From Clostridiales bacterium (lineage in GTDB: Bacteria; Bacillota; Clostridia; Oscillospirales; Oscillospiraceae), in assembly GCA_020859945.1 (NCBI GenBank), contig JAJBVG010000079.1, forward strand, positions 1 to 64,000: a DNA stretch of 64,000 bases. Reading direction: 5' to 3'. Positions within the stretch are counted from its first letter, which is position 1; each line of letters starts with the position of its first letter. The notes under the pieces were generated by a model. The model was not told the DNA's origin. It did not search any database and worked only from the letters and a program-made list of their open reading frames with translations. Of this stretch, positions 23,920 to 33,264 are shown one piece after another. Position numbers and translations under genes: made by a program.

Positions 23920-24261
23920 ATGAATCTCGTTGAAACGCTGAATGCGCAGAACATGAAGACCGATGTGCCGAAAATCGAGATCGGCTCCACGGTCCGCGTC
24001 CATGTCAAGATCAAGGAAGGCACCAAAGAGCGTATCCAGGTCTTTGAAGGCACCGTCATCGCCAAGAAGCACGGCGGCGTGGCCGAGACCTTTACCGTCC
24101 GCCGCATCTCTTACGGCGTGGGCGTGGAGAAGGTCTTCCCCGTTCACTCCCCCAACGTCGTCAAGGTGGAGACTGTCCGCCGCGGCAAGGTCCGTCGGGC
24201 CAAGCTGTACTATCTGCGCGACCGGGTGGGCAAGGCCGCCAAGGTCAAGGAGAAGCTGTAA
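23920..24261 (+). CDS. rplS: 50S ribosomal protein L19
   Basis: This 113-residue protein has the standard length and shows L19 signatures: [20 protein letters not shown] near residue 25, [18 protein letters not shown] near 63 and the basic tail [17 protein letters not shown]19 lies at the 30S-50S interface. The start is the ATG at 23920 after ACAGGAGG; the track frame starts upstream without a site. It is monocistronic, with its own promoter and terminator. Confidence 0.97.
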   Translation: MNLVETLNAQNMKTDVPKIEIGSTVRVHVKIKEGTKERIQVFEGTVIAKKHGGVAETFTVRRISYGVGVEKVFPVHSPNVVKVETVRRGKVRRAKLYYLRDRVGKAAKVKEKL

Positions 24262-24278
24262 TTTCCTGGAGCAGAAAA

Positions 24279-24304
24279 AAGGAGCGGGCAACCGCTCCTT
24301 TTTT
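24279..24304 (+). terminator. Rho-independent terminator of rplS
   Basis: GGAGCGG-GCAA-CCGCTCC with flanking A and a run of six T. Classic intrinsic terminator 18 bp after the stop. Confidence 0.93.
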
Positions 24305-24334
24305 GCACAGGGGATAATAGGATACGATGACACT

Positions 24335-25294
24335 ATGAAGAAGCGACAGAACCGGGGCGGCGCGAACAACAACCCCCGCAAAGCCCGCCCCGTCAAAAAA
24401 GAGACCCCCCAGAACCAGGATGCCATGACCATCCAATGGTATCCCGGTCACATGGCCAAGACCCGCCGGATGATCCAGGAGAATTTGAAGCTGGTGGATT
24501 TGGTGGTGGAGATCATCGACGCCCGCATCCCCTTGGCCAGCCGCAATCCCGACCTGGACGGACTGGTGGAGGGCAAGCCCCGGCTGATTTTGCTCAACCG
24601 GGCGGACCAAGCCGACCCCGCCATGAACCAGCGGTGGGCGGAGTATTTCCGTAGCCGGGGGATGTCCGTCCTCCAGACGGACTGCAAGACCGGCGCGGGG
24701 GTGAAGCAGTTCTCCCCGGTGGTCAAGGCGATTTTGAAGGACCAAATCGAACGCTGGCGGGAGAAGGGCCTGCTGGGTCGCCCGGTGCGGGTGATGGTGG
24801 TGGGGGTCCCCAACGTGGGCAAGTCCACCTTTATCAATAAGGTTGCCAACCGGAAATCTGCCATCGCCCAGAACCGCCCCGGTGTCACCCGGGGCAAGCA
24901 GTGGGTGAACGTGGACGAGGGGCTGGACCTGCTGGACACGCCGGGCATCCTCTGGCCAAAGTTCGAGGACCCTACCGTGGGGATGTATCTGGCCTTTACC
25001 GGCGCGGTGAAGGACACCATTTTAGATGTAGAGACCCTGGCAAACCACCTGATGAAGCTGCTGGCAAGCCGCTACCCGGAGGCGGTGTCCGCCCGCTACA
25101 AGCTGGACATCCCGCCGGACTTCGACAGCTGGGCGCTGGTGGAGCAGGCCGGGCGGAACCGGGGATTCCTGATTTCCGGCGGCGAGGTGGACACCGAGCG
25201 GATGAGCCGTGTGTTGCTGGAGGAATATCGCTCTGGCAAGCTGGGACGCTTTACACTGGAGACGCCGCCCACAGCAGGGGAGAACAGCCGATGA
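24335..25294 (+). CDS. ylqF: Ribosome biogenesis GTPase YlqF (RbgA)
   Basis: This 319-residue circularly permuted GTPase acts in late 50S subunit assembly. Motif order is G4 (NRAD near residue 88), then G1 GVPNVGKST (about 160), then G3 DTPG (about 205), as expected for the YlqF/YawG family. The C-terminal RNA-binding helical part follows. The core IQWYPGHMAK starts at residue 32, so the 30-residue basic N-terminal extension is longer than B. subtilis RbgA; the ATG at 24425 is an alternative start with AGGA upstream. The stop overlaps the rnhB start (ATGA). Confidence 0.93.
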   Translation: MKKRQNRGGANNNPRKARPVKKETPQNQDAMTIQWYPGHMAKTRRMIQENLKLVDLVVEIIDARIPLASRNPDLDGLVEGKPRLILLNRADQADPAMNQRWAEYFRSRGMSVLQTDCKTGAGVKQFSPVVKAILKDQIERWREKGLLGRPVRVMVVGVPNVGKSTFINKVANRKSAIAQNRPGVTRGKQWVNVDEGLDLLDTPGILWPKFEDPTVGMYLAFTGAVKDTILDVETLANHLMKLLASRYPEAVSARYKLDIPPDFDSWALVEQAGRNRGFLISGGEVDTERMSRVLLEEYRSGKLGRFTLETPPTAGENSR

Positions 25295-25908
25295 AAAAGC
25301 AGGTAACGGAACCAATCGACCGCTGGAGCATCGAGCGGGAGTGCTGCGCCGCCGGGTGGAAGTCGGTTTGCGGCGCGGACGAGGCCGGGGCCGGCCCCCT
25401 GGCCGGGGCGGTCTACGGCGCGGCGGTGATCTTACCGCCGGATTACGACCTGCCGTATCTCAATGATTCCAAAAAAGTGACGGAAAAGCGCCGGGAAGTG
25501 CTGTTTGGGCAAATCAAAGAGCAGGCAATTGCCTGGGCGGTGGCTTGGGCCACGGAGCAGGAAATTGACGAGATCAATATCCTCAACGCTCGGATGCTGG
25601 CCATGAACCGGGCCATCCAGCAGCTGGACCCGGCGGCGGACTTCGCCCTCATCGACGGGAATTGCAGCCGGAACATTCAAATCCCTAACCGGATGGTTGT
25701 AAAGGGAGATAGCTTGTCAGCCTCTATTGCCGCCGCGTCCATCCTGGCGAAGGTCAGTAGGGACCATTATATGCTGGAGATGGCGGAGCTGTACCCCGAA
25801 TACCAGTTCCAACGGCACAAGGGCTACCCCACCAAGCTCCATTATGAGATGCTGCGGAAATACGGCCCCTGTCCCATCCACCGCAAGACCTTTTTGAAAA
25901 AGCTGTGA
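25291..25908 (+). CDS. rnhB: Ribonuclease HII
   Basis: This 205-residue type 2 RNase H removes RNA from RNA-DNA hybrids and misinserted ribonucleotides. The GADEAGAGPLAGAVYGAAV block (about residues 28-46) carries the DE(A/V)GRG-type acidic residues, here with GAG in place of GRG. LIDGN (about 117) and SRDHYM (about 151) supply the remaining catalytic aspartates. It is translationally coupled to ylqF and yraN, the usual Firmicutes arrangement. Confidence 0.95.
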   Translation: MKKQVTEPIDRWSIERECCAAGWKSVCGADEAGAGPLAGAVYGAAVILPPDYDLPYLNDSKKVTEKRREVLFGQIKEQAIAWAVAWATEQEIDEINILNARMLAMNRAIQQLDPAADFALIDGNCSRNIQIPNRMVVKGDSLSASIAAASILAKVSRDHYMLEMAELYPEYQFQRHKGYPTKLHYEMLRKYGPCPIHRKTFLKKL

Positions 25909-26291
25909 CCGGCGGGGCATCGGCCCGGCTGGGCCAGTGGGGAGAGCGGCAGGTGCGCCGGGTGCTGGAGCGCCAGGGCGTGACCATTCTGACGGCCAAC
26001 TGGCGCTGTCCCTATGGGGAAATCGACATCATCGCCGCCACGGAGAAGGAAATCTGCTTTGTGGAGGTCAAGACCCGCCGCTCCCGCTCCTATATGGAGA
26101 TACGGGAGGCGGTGAGTGCGTCCAAGCAGCGAAAATTATTGCTGGCGGCGGAGCTGTACTTACAGGAACACCCGGAGGAACGCCGTCAGCCCCGGTTCGA
26201 CGTGGCGGAGGTCTACGCACCCCAGGGGACGGACACCTTCCAGCCTGAAATTTGCTATTACCCCAACGCCTTCGACGGAAGTGGAGGTTGA
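25905..26291 (+). CDS. yraN: UPF0102 family protein YraN
   Basis: This 128-residue protein has the UPF0102 nuclease-like fold: LGQWGERQVRRVLERQG, then CPYGEIDIIA and CFVEVKTRRS, which match the D-ExK pattern of restriction-type nucleases. The GTG start overlaps the rnhB stop (GTGA). Exact function in Firmicutes is not established, though the rnhB-yraN pairing is common. Confidence 0.9.
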   Translation: MTGGASARLGQWGERQVRRVLERQGVTILTANWRCPYGEIDIIAATEKEICFVEVKTRRSRSYMEIREAVSASKQRKLLLAAELYLQEHPEERRQPRFDVAEVYAPQGTDTFQPEICYYPNAFDGSGG

Positions 26292-26294
26292 AAA

Positions 26295-27233
26295 ATGAAG
26301 CTATCTGTTTTTGACGGCCACTGTGACACCATCAGCCGCCTGGCCCGGATGCCCATGGAGCGGCTGGCGGGCAACAGCGGTCAGTGGGATTTGGACCGGG
26401 TGGGGGACTTCGGGCAACAGGCCCAGTTCTTCGCCATCTTCTGGGATTCCTCCCTGCCCATGACCAAATCGGTGGTCAAACGGGAGTTCAAGACGTTCCA
26501 GAAGGAGTGCAAAACGTACCGTGACCGCATCCAGCACTGCCGCACCGCTCGGGAGGCCAAGGACGCCATGAGCCAGGGCAAGGTGGCGGCGTTCCTCTCG
26601 GTGGAGGGGGCGGAGCTGATCGGCTGCTCTCTGGAGGGGCTGCAAGACGCCTATGACAAGGGCGTCCGGGCGGTGAACCTGACCTGGAACCACGCCAACG
26701 CCCTCTCCGGCAGCCACATGGACCACCCCGAACAGGGCCTGACCCCGCTGGGAGTGGAATACGTGCAGAAAATGCAGCAGCTGGGGATGCTGGTGGACGT
26801 GTCCCATCTCTCCGACCCCGGCTTCTGGGGCGTGATGGAGAATGCGACCAAGCCCATCATGGCCAGCCATTCCAACAGCCGTGCCGTCTTTTCTCATATA
26901 AGGAACTTGACGGACGAACAATTTACTGCCATAATGAAGAATCATGGCGTGGCGGGTCTGAACGCCTACGCCGCCTTTCTGGGCGGCGGCGTCGTCACCG
27001 GCGACACCCTGCTGGCCCACCTGGAACACTTCCTCTCCCTGGGCGGGGAGAAGAACGTGGCCCTGGGCGGCGACTGGGACGGCTGTGACCGGTTGCCCCA
27101 GGGCTATACCGGCGTGTGGAGTTGGGCGGACTTTTATGAGACAATGCTGCGGCACAACTACCCGGAGTCCCTGGTCAAAGACCTGTTTTTCAACAATCTG
27201 ATGAGGACGGTGAAGCAAGTATGTACTATGTGA
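26295..27233 (+). CDS. Membrane dipeptidase (peptidase M19 family)
   Basis: This 312-residue amidohydrolase-fold protein of the renal-dipeptidase family hydrolyses dipeptides with two zinc ions. Metal ligands are visible in DGHCDT (about residues 7-12), VEGAE (about 102), VDVSHLSDPGFW (about 163) and ASHSNSRAVF (about 185). No signal peptide is seen, so it is probably cytoplasmic. It lies 3 bp after yraN and overlaps thrC by 13 bp. A role in peptide nitrogen or D-amino-acid dipeptide turnover is likely. Confidence 0.9.
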   Translation: MKLSVFDGHCDTISRLARMPMERLAGNSGQWDLDRVGDFGQQAQFFAIFWDSSLPMTKSVVKREFKTFQKECKTYRDRIQHCRTAREAKDAMSQGKVAAFLSVEGAELIGCSLEGLQDAYDKGVRAVNLTWNHANALSGSHMDHPEQGLTPLGVEYVQKMQQLGMLVDVSHLSDPGFWGVMENATKPIMASHSNSRAVFSHIRNLTDEQFTAIMKNHGVAGLNAYAAFLGGGVVTGDTLLAHLEHFLSLGGEKNVALGGDWDGCDRLPQGYTGVWSWADFYETMLRHNYPESLVKDLFFNNLMRTVKQVCTM

Positions 27234-28708
27234 GCACCCGTAATAAAACCCTGCAATACACCCCGGCGGAGGCCATCGCCCAGGGCCTGTCCCGGGAGGG
27301 CGGCCTGTTCGTCCCCCAGGTGATCCCCCGCTTGCCGGGCAGTGCGCTGATGATGCTGAAGGATATGAGCTATCAGCAGCGGGCCGTCTACGTGATGGGG
27401 ATGTATCTGGACCATTTCACCAGCTTTGAGCTGAGCCGCGCCGCGTCTGCGGCCTATGGCCCCGACAAGTTCGACACCAAGGCGGTGGCGCCGGTGCGCA
27501 AGGTGGATGACAGCACCTACTGCCTGGAGTTGTGGCACGGCCCTACCTGCGCCTTCAAGGATATGGCGTTGCAAATGCTGCCCCACCTGCTCTCCCTCTC
27601 GCTGAAAAAGAACAACGAGAAAAAGACCGCCTGCATCCTGGTGGCCACCTCCGGCGATACAGGCAAGGCTGCCCTGGAGGGCTTCAAGGACGTGGACCAG
27701 ACCAAGATTTTGGTCTTTTACCCCCGAAACGGCGTCAGCGAAATCCAGCAGCTGCAAATGGCTACCCAGGAGGGCGACAACGTGGGCGTCAGCGCCGTCA
27801 TCGGTAACTTTGACGACGCCCAGACCGGCGTGAAAACCCTCTTCTCCGACGAGGAACTGCGGGAAGAGCTGGCCCAACGGGGCTACTTCCTGTCCTCCGC
27901 CAACTCCATCAACTGGGGCCGGGTGCTGCCGCAGATCGTCTACTATATCTCCGCCTACTGCGACCTGCTGCGGGACGAGGCCATTCAGCCCGGCGAGGCC
28001 ATCAACATCTGCGTCCCCACCGGCAACTTCGGCAACATCCTGGCGGCGTTTTACGCCAAGCAGATGGGCCTGCCGGTGAACAAGCTGATTTGCGCCTCCA
28101 ACAGCAACAACGTCCTCACCGACTTCATCAAAACCGGCGTCTATGATCGCAACCGGCAGTTCTACAACACAGTTTCCCCCTCCATGGACATCCTCATCTC
28201 CAGCAACCTGGAGCGGCTGCTCTATCTGCTTTCGGAGGAGGACGACCAGCTGGTGGCCTCTTATATGGAGGAGCTGAACCGGGTGGGCCGGTATCAGGTC
28301 AGCGACAGCATCTTGCAGAAGCTCCAGCGGGAGTTTGCCGCCGGGTACGCCGACGAGACCGCCACCAAAGCCGCCATCGCCGCCATGAAGCGGGGGGAGG
28401 ACTACCTGATCGACACCCACACCGCCGTGGCCTTTAAGGTGTTGGCGGATTACCGGAAGGAGACCGAGGACGAGACCGTCACCGTGGTGGCCTCCACCGC
28501 CAGCCCCTTTAAGTTTGGCGACGCGGTGCTGGACGCTTTGGGGGTCCGCAACCTGCGGACGGGCACCGCCCTGCTGGATCAGCTGGCTGAGGAGACCGGC
28601 GTGGAGGCCCCCGCGCCTCTGGCGACCTTGAAGGATAAGAAGGTCCGCTTCACCTCGTACACGGACAAGAGCGAGATGAAGGCCGTGGTCAACGACTTCC
28701 TGCGGTAA
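27221..28708 (+). CDS. thrC: Threonine synthase
   Basis: This 495-residue PLP enzyme converts O-phosphohomoserine to threonine. The N-terminal MYYVSTRNKTLQYTPAEAIAQGLSREGGLFVP type sequence is that of the long class II form. The PLP lysine lies in GPTCAFKDMALQMLP (about residue 115) and the phosphate-binding loop in ATSGDTGKAA (about 145). The stop is followed by a metallophosphoesterase gene 10 bp later. Homoserine kinase is not nearby. Confidence 0.95.
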   Translation: MYYVSTRNKTLQYTPAEAIAQGLSREGGLFVPQVIPRLPGSALMMLKDMSYQQRAVYVMGMYLDHFTSFELSRAASAAYGPDKFDTKAVAPVRKVDDSTYCLELWHGPTCAFKDMALQMLPHLLSLSLKKNNEKKTACILVATSGDTGKAALEGFKDVDQTKILVFYPRNGVSEIQQLQMATQEGDNVGVSAVIGNFDDAQTGVKTLFSDEELREELAQRGYFLSSANSINWGRVLPQIVYYISAYCDLLRDEAIQPGEAINICVPTGNFGNILAAFYAKQMGLPVNKLICASNSNNVLTDFIKTGVYDRNRQFYNTVSPSMDILISSNLERLLYLLSEEDDQLVASYMEELNRVGRYQVSDSILQKLQREFAAGYADETATKAAIAAMKRGEDYLIDTHTAVAFKVLADYRKETEDETVTVVASTASPFKFGDAVLDALGVRNLRTGTALLDQLAEETGVEAPAPLATLKDKKVRFTSYTDKSEMKAVVNDFLR

Positions 28709-28718
28709 GGAGGACGGT

Positions 28719-29408
28719 ATGGCGCTTTACGCAATTGGAGACCCTCACCTGTCTCTGAACAGCCCCAAGTCGATGGAAGTGTTCGGCGGAAATTGGGTGG
28801 GCTATGTGGACAAGCTGCTGGCCGGGTTCCAATGCGTAGCGCCAGAGGATACCGTGGTGTTTTGCGGGGATCTGTCCTGGGGAATGTCCCTGGAGGAAAG
28901 CCTGCGGGACTTTGCCTTTCTGAACGCCCTGCCCGGCGGCAGGAAGATTTTGCTCAAGGGCAACCACGACTACTGGTGGACCACCGCCAGCAAGATGAAC
29001 CGCTTCTTTCAGGAGCACGGCTTCCGGTTTGAGTTGCTCCACAACAACTGCCTGTTCTACGGGGACGTGGCCCTGTGCGGCACACGGGGATGGTTCCTGG
29101 ACGAAGAAAAGGGCGGCCACAACGAAAAAATGCTCCGCCGGGAGGTCATTCGGCTGGAGACCTCCCTCCAGGCGGCGGGGGACCGGGAGAAGCTCGTCTT
29201 TCTCCACTATCCCCCCATCTACCAGGGCTACCGCTGCCCGGAGATTTTGGAGCTGCTGGAGCGGTATCAGGTGCGGCAGTGCTATTTCGCCCACCTCCAC
29301 GGCCCCAGCATCCGCCTGGCGGTGGAGGGATGGCACAACGGGACCCGGTTTTCCCTCATTTCCGCCGACTACCTGAACTTCGTGCCCAAAAGAATTTTAG
29401 AATTTTAA
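28719..29408 (+). CDS. Calcineurin-like metallophosphoesterase
   Basis: This 229-residue phosphoesterase has dimetal motifs GDPHLS (about 7-12), FCGDLSWGM (about 47), KGNHDYWW (about 78), HYPPI (about 166) and a final FAHLHGPS (about 187, in place of GHTH). The length and LSW motif match a clostridial stand-alone family. The substrate is not known. A strong AAGGAGG site precedes the ATG, 10 bp after thrC, so it probably shares that transcript. Confidence 0.88.
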   Translation: MALYAIGDPHLSLNSPKSMEVFGGNWVGYVDKLLAGFQCVAPEDTVVFCGDLSWGMSLEESLRDFAFLNALPGGRKILLKGNHDYWWTTASKMNRFFQEHGFRFELLHNNCLFYGDVALCGTRGWFLDEEKGGHNEKMLRREVIRLETSLQAAGDREKLVFLHYPPIYQGYRCPEILELLERYQVRQCYFAHLHGPSIRLAVEGWHNGTRFSLISADYLNFVPKRILEF

Positions 29409-29562
29409 AAAAATATGCAAAATAACGGTGGAAATCTCCGTGCATATCTGTTAGAATTATCGTTCGTAGGATTTTGTATTAAATTTGCGCCAGCGCCGGG
29501 AAACACCGGCAGGCGCGGTGAATCATGCGCCCCTGTGGGGGACATCTAGGAGGAAACGACCC

Positions 29563-30945
29563 ATGAACCTGAAAAACGTGGAAAAGAAAGAGAAAAACAC
29601 TGTCGTCCTGACCATCGAGGTGGGCGCGGAGGAATTTGACGCCGCCGTGAACAAGGTCTATCGCCGGGCCAAGGGCAGCATGTCCGTTCCCGGCTTCCGC
29701 AAGGGCAAGGCCCCCCGTAAGCTCATTGAGAAGATGTACGGCGAAACCATTTTCTATGAGGATGCCATCAATGACGTGTATCCCCAGGCCCTGGAGGACG
29801 CCATCAAGGAAGCCGACCTGGAAGTGGTAGGCTATCCCCAGCTGAACATCGAGCACGTGGGTGCGGACGGCTTCCAGTTCACCGCCACTGTGGGCGTCAA
29901 GCCCGAGGTCAAGCTGGGCCAGTACAAGGGCGTTGCCTCCGCCAAGGACACCGTCGTCGTCACCGACCAGGACGTGGAGGACGAAATGAAGCCCCTTATC
30001 TCCCGCGCCACCACCCAGGAGACCGTGGACCGTCCCGTGGAGAACGGCGACACCACCATCATCGACTTCGAGGGCTTTGTGGACGGCGTGGCCTTCGAGG
30101 GCGGCAAGGCCGAGCAGTACAGCCTGAAAATCGGCTCCGGCTCCTTCATCCCCGGCTTCGAGGAGCAGATTATCGGCATGTCCGCTGGTGACGAGAAGGA
30201 CATCAATGTCACCTTCCCCGCCGAGTACGGCGCGGAGGAACTGGCCGGCAAGCCCGCCGTGTTTAAGGTCAAGCTGCACGAGGTCAAGGCCGACGACGTG
30301 CCTGAGATCGACGACGAGTTCGCCAAGGACGTCTCCGAGTTCGAGACCCTGGATGAGCTGAAAGCCGACCTGCGCGCCAAGGTGGAAAAGCGCAAGGCCG
30401 ACAATGCACAGCAGGCGTTTGAAGCCGCCGTTATGAACCAGGTCATCGAGGCCGCCGAGATGGAAATTCCCGACACCATGGTGGAGTATGAACTGGACAA
30501 GCAGATGCAGAACATGGAGAGCCGCGTCTCCGGTATGGGCGTGACCCTGGAGCAGTATCTGAGCATGATGGGCAGCAACATGACCGAGTTCCGCGAGAAC
30601 ATGCGCCCCTCCGCGCTGCGCGGCATCCAGCAGGACCTGGTGCTGGAGGCGGTGGTTGCCGCCGAAGGCTTCGAGGCTACCGAGGAAGAGAAGCAGGCCG
30701 AGGTGGAGAAGCTGGCCAAGGAATACGACATGGAAGAGGACAAGATCCGCGCCGCCATCACCGACGACCAGCTGGCCTACAGCGTCAAGATGGACAAGGC
30801 CACCAAGCTGATCTACGGCTCCGCCGTGGTCACTGAGCTGACCGACGAGGTGGAAGTGACTGAGCAGGCCGCCCCCGCTGAAGAGACTGCCGCTGAGGAA
30901 GCCACCGCCGCGGAGACCGCCTCCGAAGAGCCTGCGGAGGAGTAA
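29563..30945 (+). CDS. tig: Trigger factor (ribosome-associated chaperone)
   Basis: This 460-residue chaperone binds nascent chains at the ribosome exit. The ribosome-binding signature [12 protein letters not shown] is at about residues 43-54, the FKBP-type prolyl isomerase domain lies near 160-245 ([26 protein letters not shown]) and the helical chaperone arms follow. The C-terminus ends in a Glu/Ala/Thr-rich tail ([15 protein letters not shown]), longer than in B. subtilis. The 5' leader holds a GCGCC..GCCGG hairpin (29487-29516). It heads the tig-clpP-clpX-lon proteostasis block. Confidence 0.96.
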   Translation: MNLKNVEKKEKNTVVLTIEVGAEEFDAAVNKVYRRAKGSMSVPGFRKGKAPRKLIEKMYGETIFYEDAINDVYPQALEDAIKEADLEVVGYPQLNIEHVGADGFQFTATVGVKPEVKLGQYKGVASAKDTVVVTDQDVEDEMKPLISRATTQETVDRPVENGDTTIIDFEGFVDGVAFEGGKAEQYSLKIGSGSFIPGFEEQIIGMSAGDEKDINVTFPAEYGAEELAGKPAVFKVKLHEVKADDVPEIDDEFAKDVSEFETLDELKADLRAKVEKRKADNAQQAFEAAVMNQVIEAAEMEIPDTMVEYELDKQMQNMESRVSGMGVTLEQYLSMMGSNMTEFRENMRPSALRGIQQDLVLEAVVAAEGFEATEEEKQAEVEKLAKEYDMEEDKIRAAITDDQLAYSVKMDKATKLIYGSAVVTELTDEVEVTEQAAPAEETAAEEATAAETASEEPAEE

Positions 30946-30966
30946 GATCCCTCAATCGGTAATCGG

Positions 30967-30993
30967 TATAATTTCCCGCTGGCGGGATATAAT
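30967..30993 (+). promoter_or_regulatory. Possible clpP promoter region with two TATAAT boxes
   Basis: Two perfect TATAAT hexamers (30967-30972 and 30988-30993) flank a TCCCGC/GCGGGA stem. No convincing -35 box was seen for either. A CCGGGC/GCCCGG stem follows in the clpP leader. Confidence 0.4.
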
Positions 30994-31135
30994 AGTGTCT
31001 GCCGGGCGACCTGCCCGGCGGAACGAATCGCATTTTTCCCGGCGCGGCGCTGCGCATAGGACGCGGGGTCGCCCATTTGGAAGCTCCGGTTCAATGACCT
31101 TGAATCAGAGGTTCCTCGAAGCAAAGGAGTATCTC

Positions 31136-31717
31136 ATGAGCTTAGTACCTTATGTAGTGGAACAGACCAACCGTGGAGAGCGTTCTTACGACATCTTTTC
31201 CCGGCTGCTGAACGACCGCATCGTCTTTCTGGCCGGTGAGGTGGACGATTCTCAGGCCCAGGTCATCCAGGCGGAGCTGCTTTACCTGGAGGCCCAGGAC
31301 CCTGACAAGGACATCCAGCTTTACATTAACAGTCCTGGCGGCAGCGTGACGGCAGGCATGGCCATCTATGACACCATGCAGTATATCAAGTGCGACGTAC
31401 AGACCATTTGCAGCGGCATGGCCGCCAGCATGGGGGCCTTCCTGCTCTCCAGCGGGGCCAAGGGCAAGCGCATCGCCCTGCCCAACTCTGAGATCATGAT
31501 CCATCAGCCCTCCGCCGGCACCCAGGGCAAGGTCACAGACATGGAGATCGACGTAGAGCATTTCCTGAAAATCAAGCAGAACCTGAACGAGATCCTGGCG
31601 GCCAACACCGGCAAGCCGGTGGAGACCATCAAGGCCGAAACCGAGCGGGACCACTGGCTGACCGCCGAGGAAGCCAAAGAGTATGGCCTGATCGACCAGG
31701 TCATCTATAACCGGTAA
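31136..31717 (+). CDS. clpP: ATP-dependent Clp protease proteolytic subunit
   Basis: This 193-residue serine protease forms the 14-subunit degradation chamber. The catalytic serine lies in [13 protein letters not shown] (about residue 97), histidine in [10 protein letters not shown] (about 122), with the Asp about 50 residues later. The start is the ATG at 31136 after AAAGGAG; the track frame begins too early at 30995. It lies 73 bp before clpX, its unfoldase partner. Confidence 0.97.
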   Translation: MSLVPYVVEQTNRGERSYDIFSRLLNDRIVFLAGEVDDSQAQVIQAELLYLEAQDPDKDIQLYINSPGGSVTAGMAIYDTMQYIKCDVQTICSGMAASMGAFLLSSGAKGKRIALPNSEIMIHQPSAGTQGKVTDMEIDVEHFLKIKQNLNEILAANTGKPVETIKAETERDHWLTAEEAKEYGLIDQVIYNR

Positions 31718-31790
31718 TCCAGCCCTGAACGGGGAGCGGTGACTCTGGCTGCTGCTCCCCCTCTGAAAGAGGGAAAGGAATCAAGCAAGT

Positions 31791-33125
31791 ATGGCGAAAA
31801 ACGACGACAAGCACAGCATCCGCTGCTCCTTCTGCGGCAAAAGCCAGGATAAGGTCCGGCGCATCATCGCCGGGCCGGGCGTGTATATCTGCAACGAGTG
31901 CGTCGGCCTGTGCAACAGCATCCTGGATGACACCATGGGCGACTACTACGAGTCGGAAGGCATGGGAGATGATTTTCTGGATGAGCTGCCCACTCCCCAG
32001 GAGATTCGCGCCGTGCTGGACCAATATATCATCGGTCAGGAAGACGCGAAAGTCACCCTGTCCGTGGCGGTCTACAACCACTATAAGCGCATCCGCTACG
32101 GGATGAAGGAGGACGATGGCGTAGAGCTGCAAAAGTCCAACATCCTGCTGCTGGGTCCCACCGGCTGCGGCAAGACCCTCTTCGCCCAGACGCTGGCCAA
32201 GATGATGAAGGTGCCCTTTGCCATCGCCGACGCCACCACTCTGACCGAGGCGGGCTATGTGGGCGACGATGTGGAGAACATTCTGCTGCGCCTGGTGCAG
32301 GCCGCCGACTACGACGTGGAACTGGCCGAGCGGGGCATCATCTACGTGGACGAAATTGACAAAATCGCCCGCAAAAGCGAGAACACCTCCATCACCCGGG
32401 ACGTTTCCGGCGAGGGGGTACAGCAGGCGCTACTCAAAATTCTGGAGGGCACCGTTGCCAACGTACCGCCCCAGGGCGGGCGCAAGCACCCCCACCAGGA
32501 GTTCATTCAGGTGGACACCACCAACATCCTCTTTATCTGCGGCGGCGCTTTTGACGGCATCGAGAAAATCATTGAGGACCGCACCGACCGCACCAGTATC
32601 GGCTTCGGCGGCGAGCTGCTGAGCAAGAAGGAGAAGCAGGCCACCTCTCTGTTGAAGGAACTGCAACCCCACGACCTGTTGAAGTTCGGTATCATCCCCG
32701 AACTGATTGGCCGTCTGCCGGTCATCACTACCCTCAGCGCTCTGGACCGGGACCAGCTGGTGCAGATTCTGACCCAGCCCAAAAACGCCTTGGTCAAGCA
32801 GTATCAGAGGCTGATGGAGTACGACCAGGTGCAGCTGGAGTTCCAGCCGGAGGCGCTGGAGGTCATCGCGGAGGCCGCCCAGGACCGGGGCATCGGCGCT
32901 CGCGGCCTGCGGGCCGTGGTAGAGGACACCATGAACCAGCTGATGTACATGGTCCCCTCCGACCCCACCATCACCAAGGTGACCATTACCGCTGACTGCG
33001 TCCGGCACACCGGGGAGCCGCTGATCGAACGGAACCCCAGCCAGACCCGCCGCATCCCGCCCCGCCGTACAGCGGGCGGTGTCTCCCAGGACGCCAAAAA
33101 ACGCCGCCGGGGGACCGCATCCTGA
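31791..33125 (+). CDS. clpX: ATP-dependent Clp protease ATP-binding subunit ClpX
   Basis: This 444-residue AAA+ unfoldase delivers proteins to ClpP. The N-terminal zinc-binding domain has C-x2-C and C-x2-C pairs ([17 protein letters not shown]). Walker A is GPTGCGKT (about residue 120), Walker B is [10 protein letters not shown] (about 185) and IGF-loop-like and sensor regions follow. The C-terminal extension ends in a basic run ([14 protein letters not shown]), slightly longer than usual. Confidence 0.97.
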   Translation: MAKNDDKHSIRCSFCGKSQDKVRRIIAGPGVYICNECVGLCNSILDDTMGDYYESEGMGDDFLDELPTPQEIRAVLDQYIIGQEDAKVTLSVAVYNHYKRIRYGMKEDDGVELQKSNILLLGPTGCGKTLFAQTLAKMMKVPFAIADATTLTEAGYVGDDVENILLRLVQAADYDVELAERGIIYVDEIDKIARKSENTSITRDVSGEGVQQALLKILEGTVANVPPQGGRKHPHQEFIQVDTTNILFICGGAFDGIEKIIEDRTDRTSIGFGGELLSKKEKQATSLLKELQPHDLLKFGIIPELIGRLPVITTLSALDRDQLVQILTQPKNALVKQYQRLMEYDQVQLEFQPEALEVIAEAAQDRGIGARGLRAVVEDTMNQLMYMVPSDPTITKVTITADCVRHTGEPLIERNPSQTRRIPPRRTAGGVSQDAKKRRRGTAS

Positions 33126-33171
33126 GCGGTGATCGGACGAACCAGTAAAACAACAAATCCCAGGGCGATAC

Positions 33172-33205
33172 CGCCCAGGAGAAGCTCTACGCAGGGGCCT
33201 GGGCG
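33172..33205 (+). other. Hairpin in the clpX-lon gap
   Basis: CGCCCAGG pairs with CCTGGGCG over an 18-base loop in the 139-bp gap. No U-run follows, so a terminator is doubtful; it may be part of the lon leader. Confidence 0.35.
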
Positions 33206-33264
33206 TGTTCGCTCTGAGTCCCTGCGCCTTTCTCATTGTTTCCCATTGTAAGAGGAATCTGACC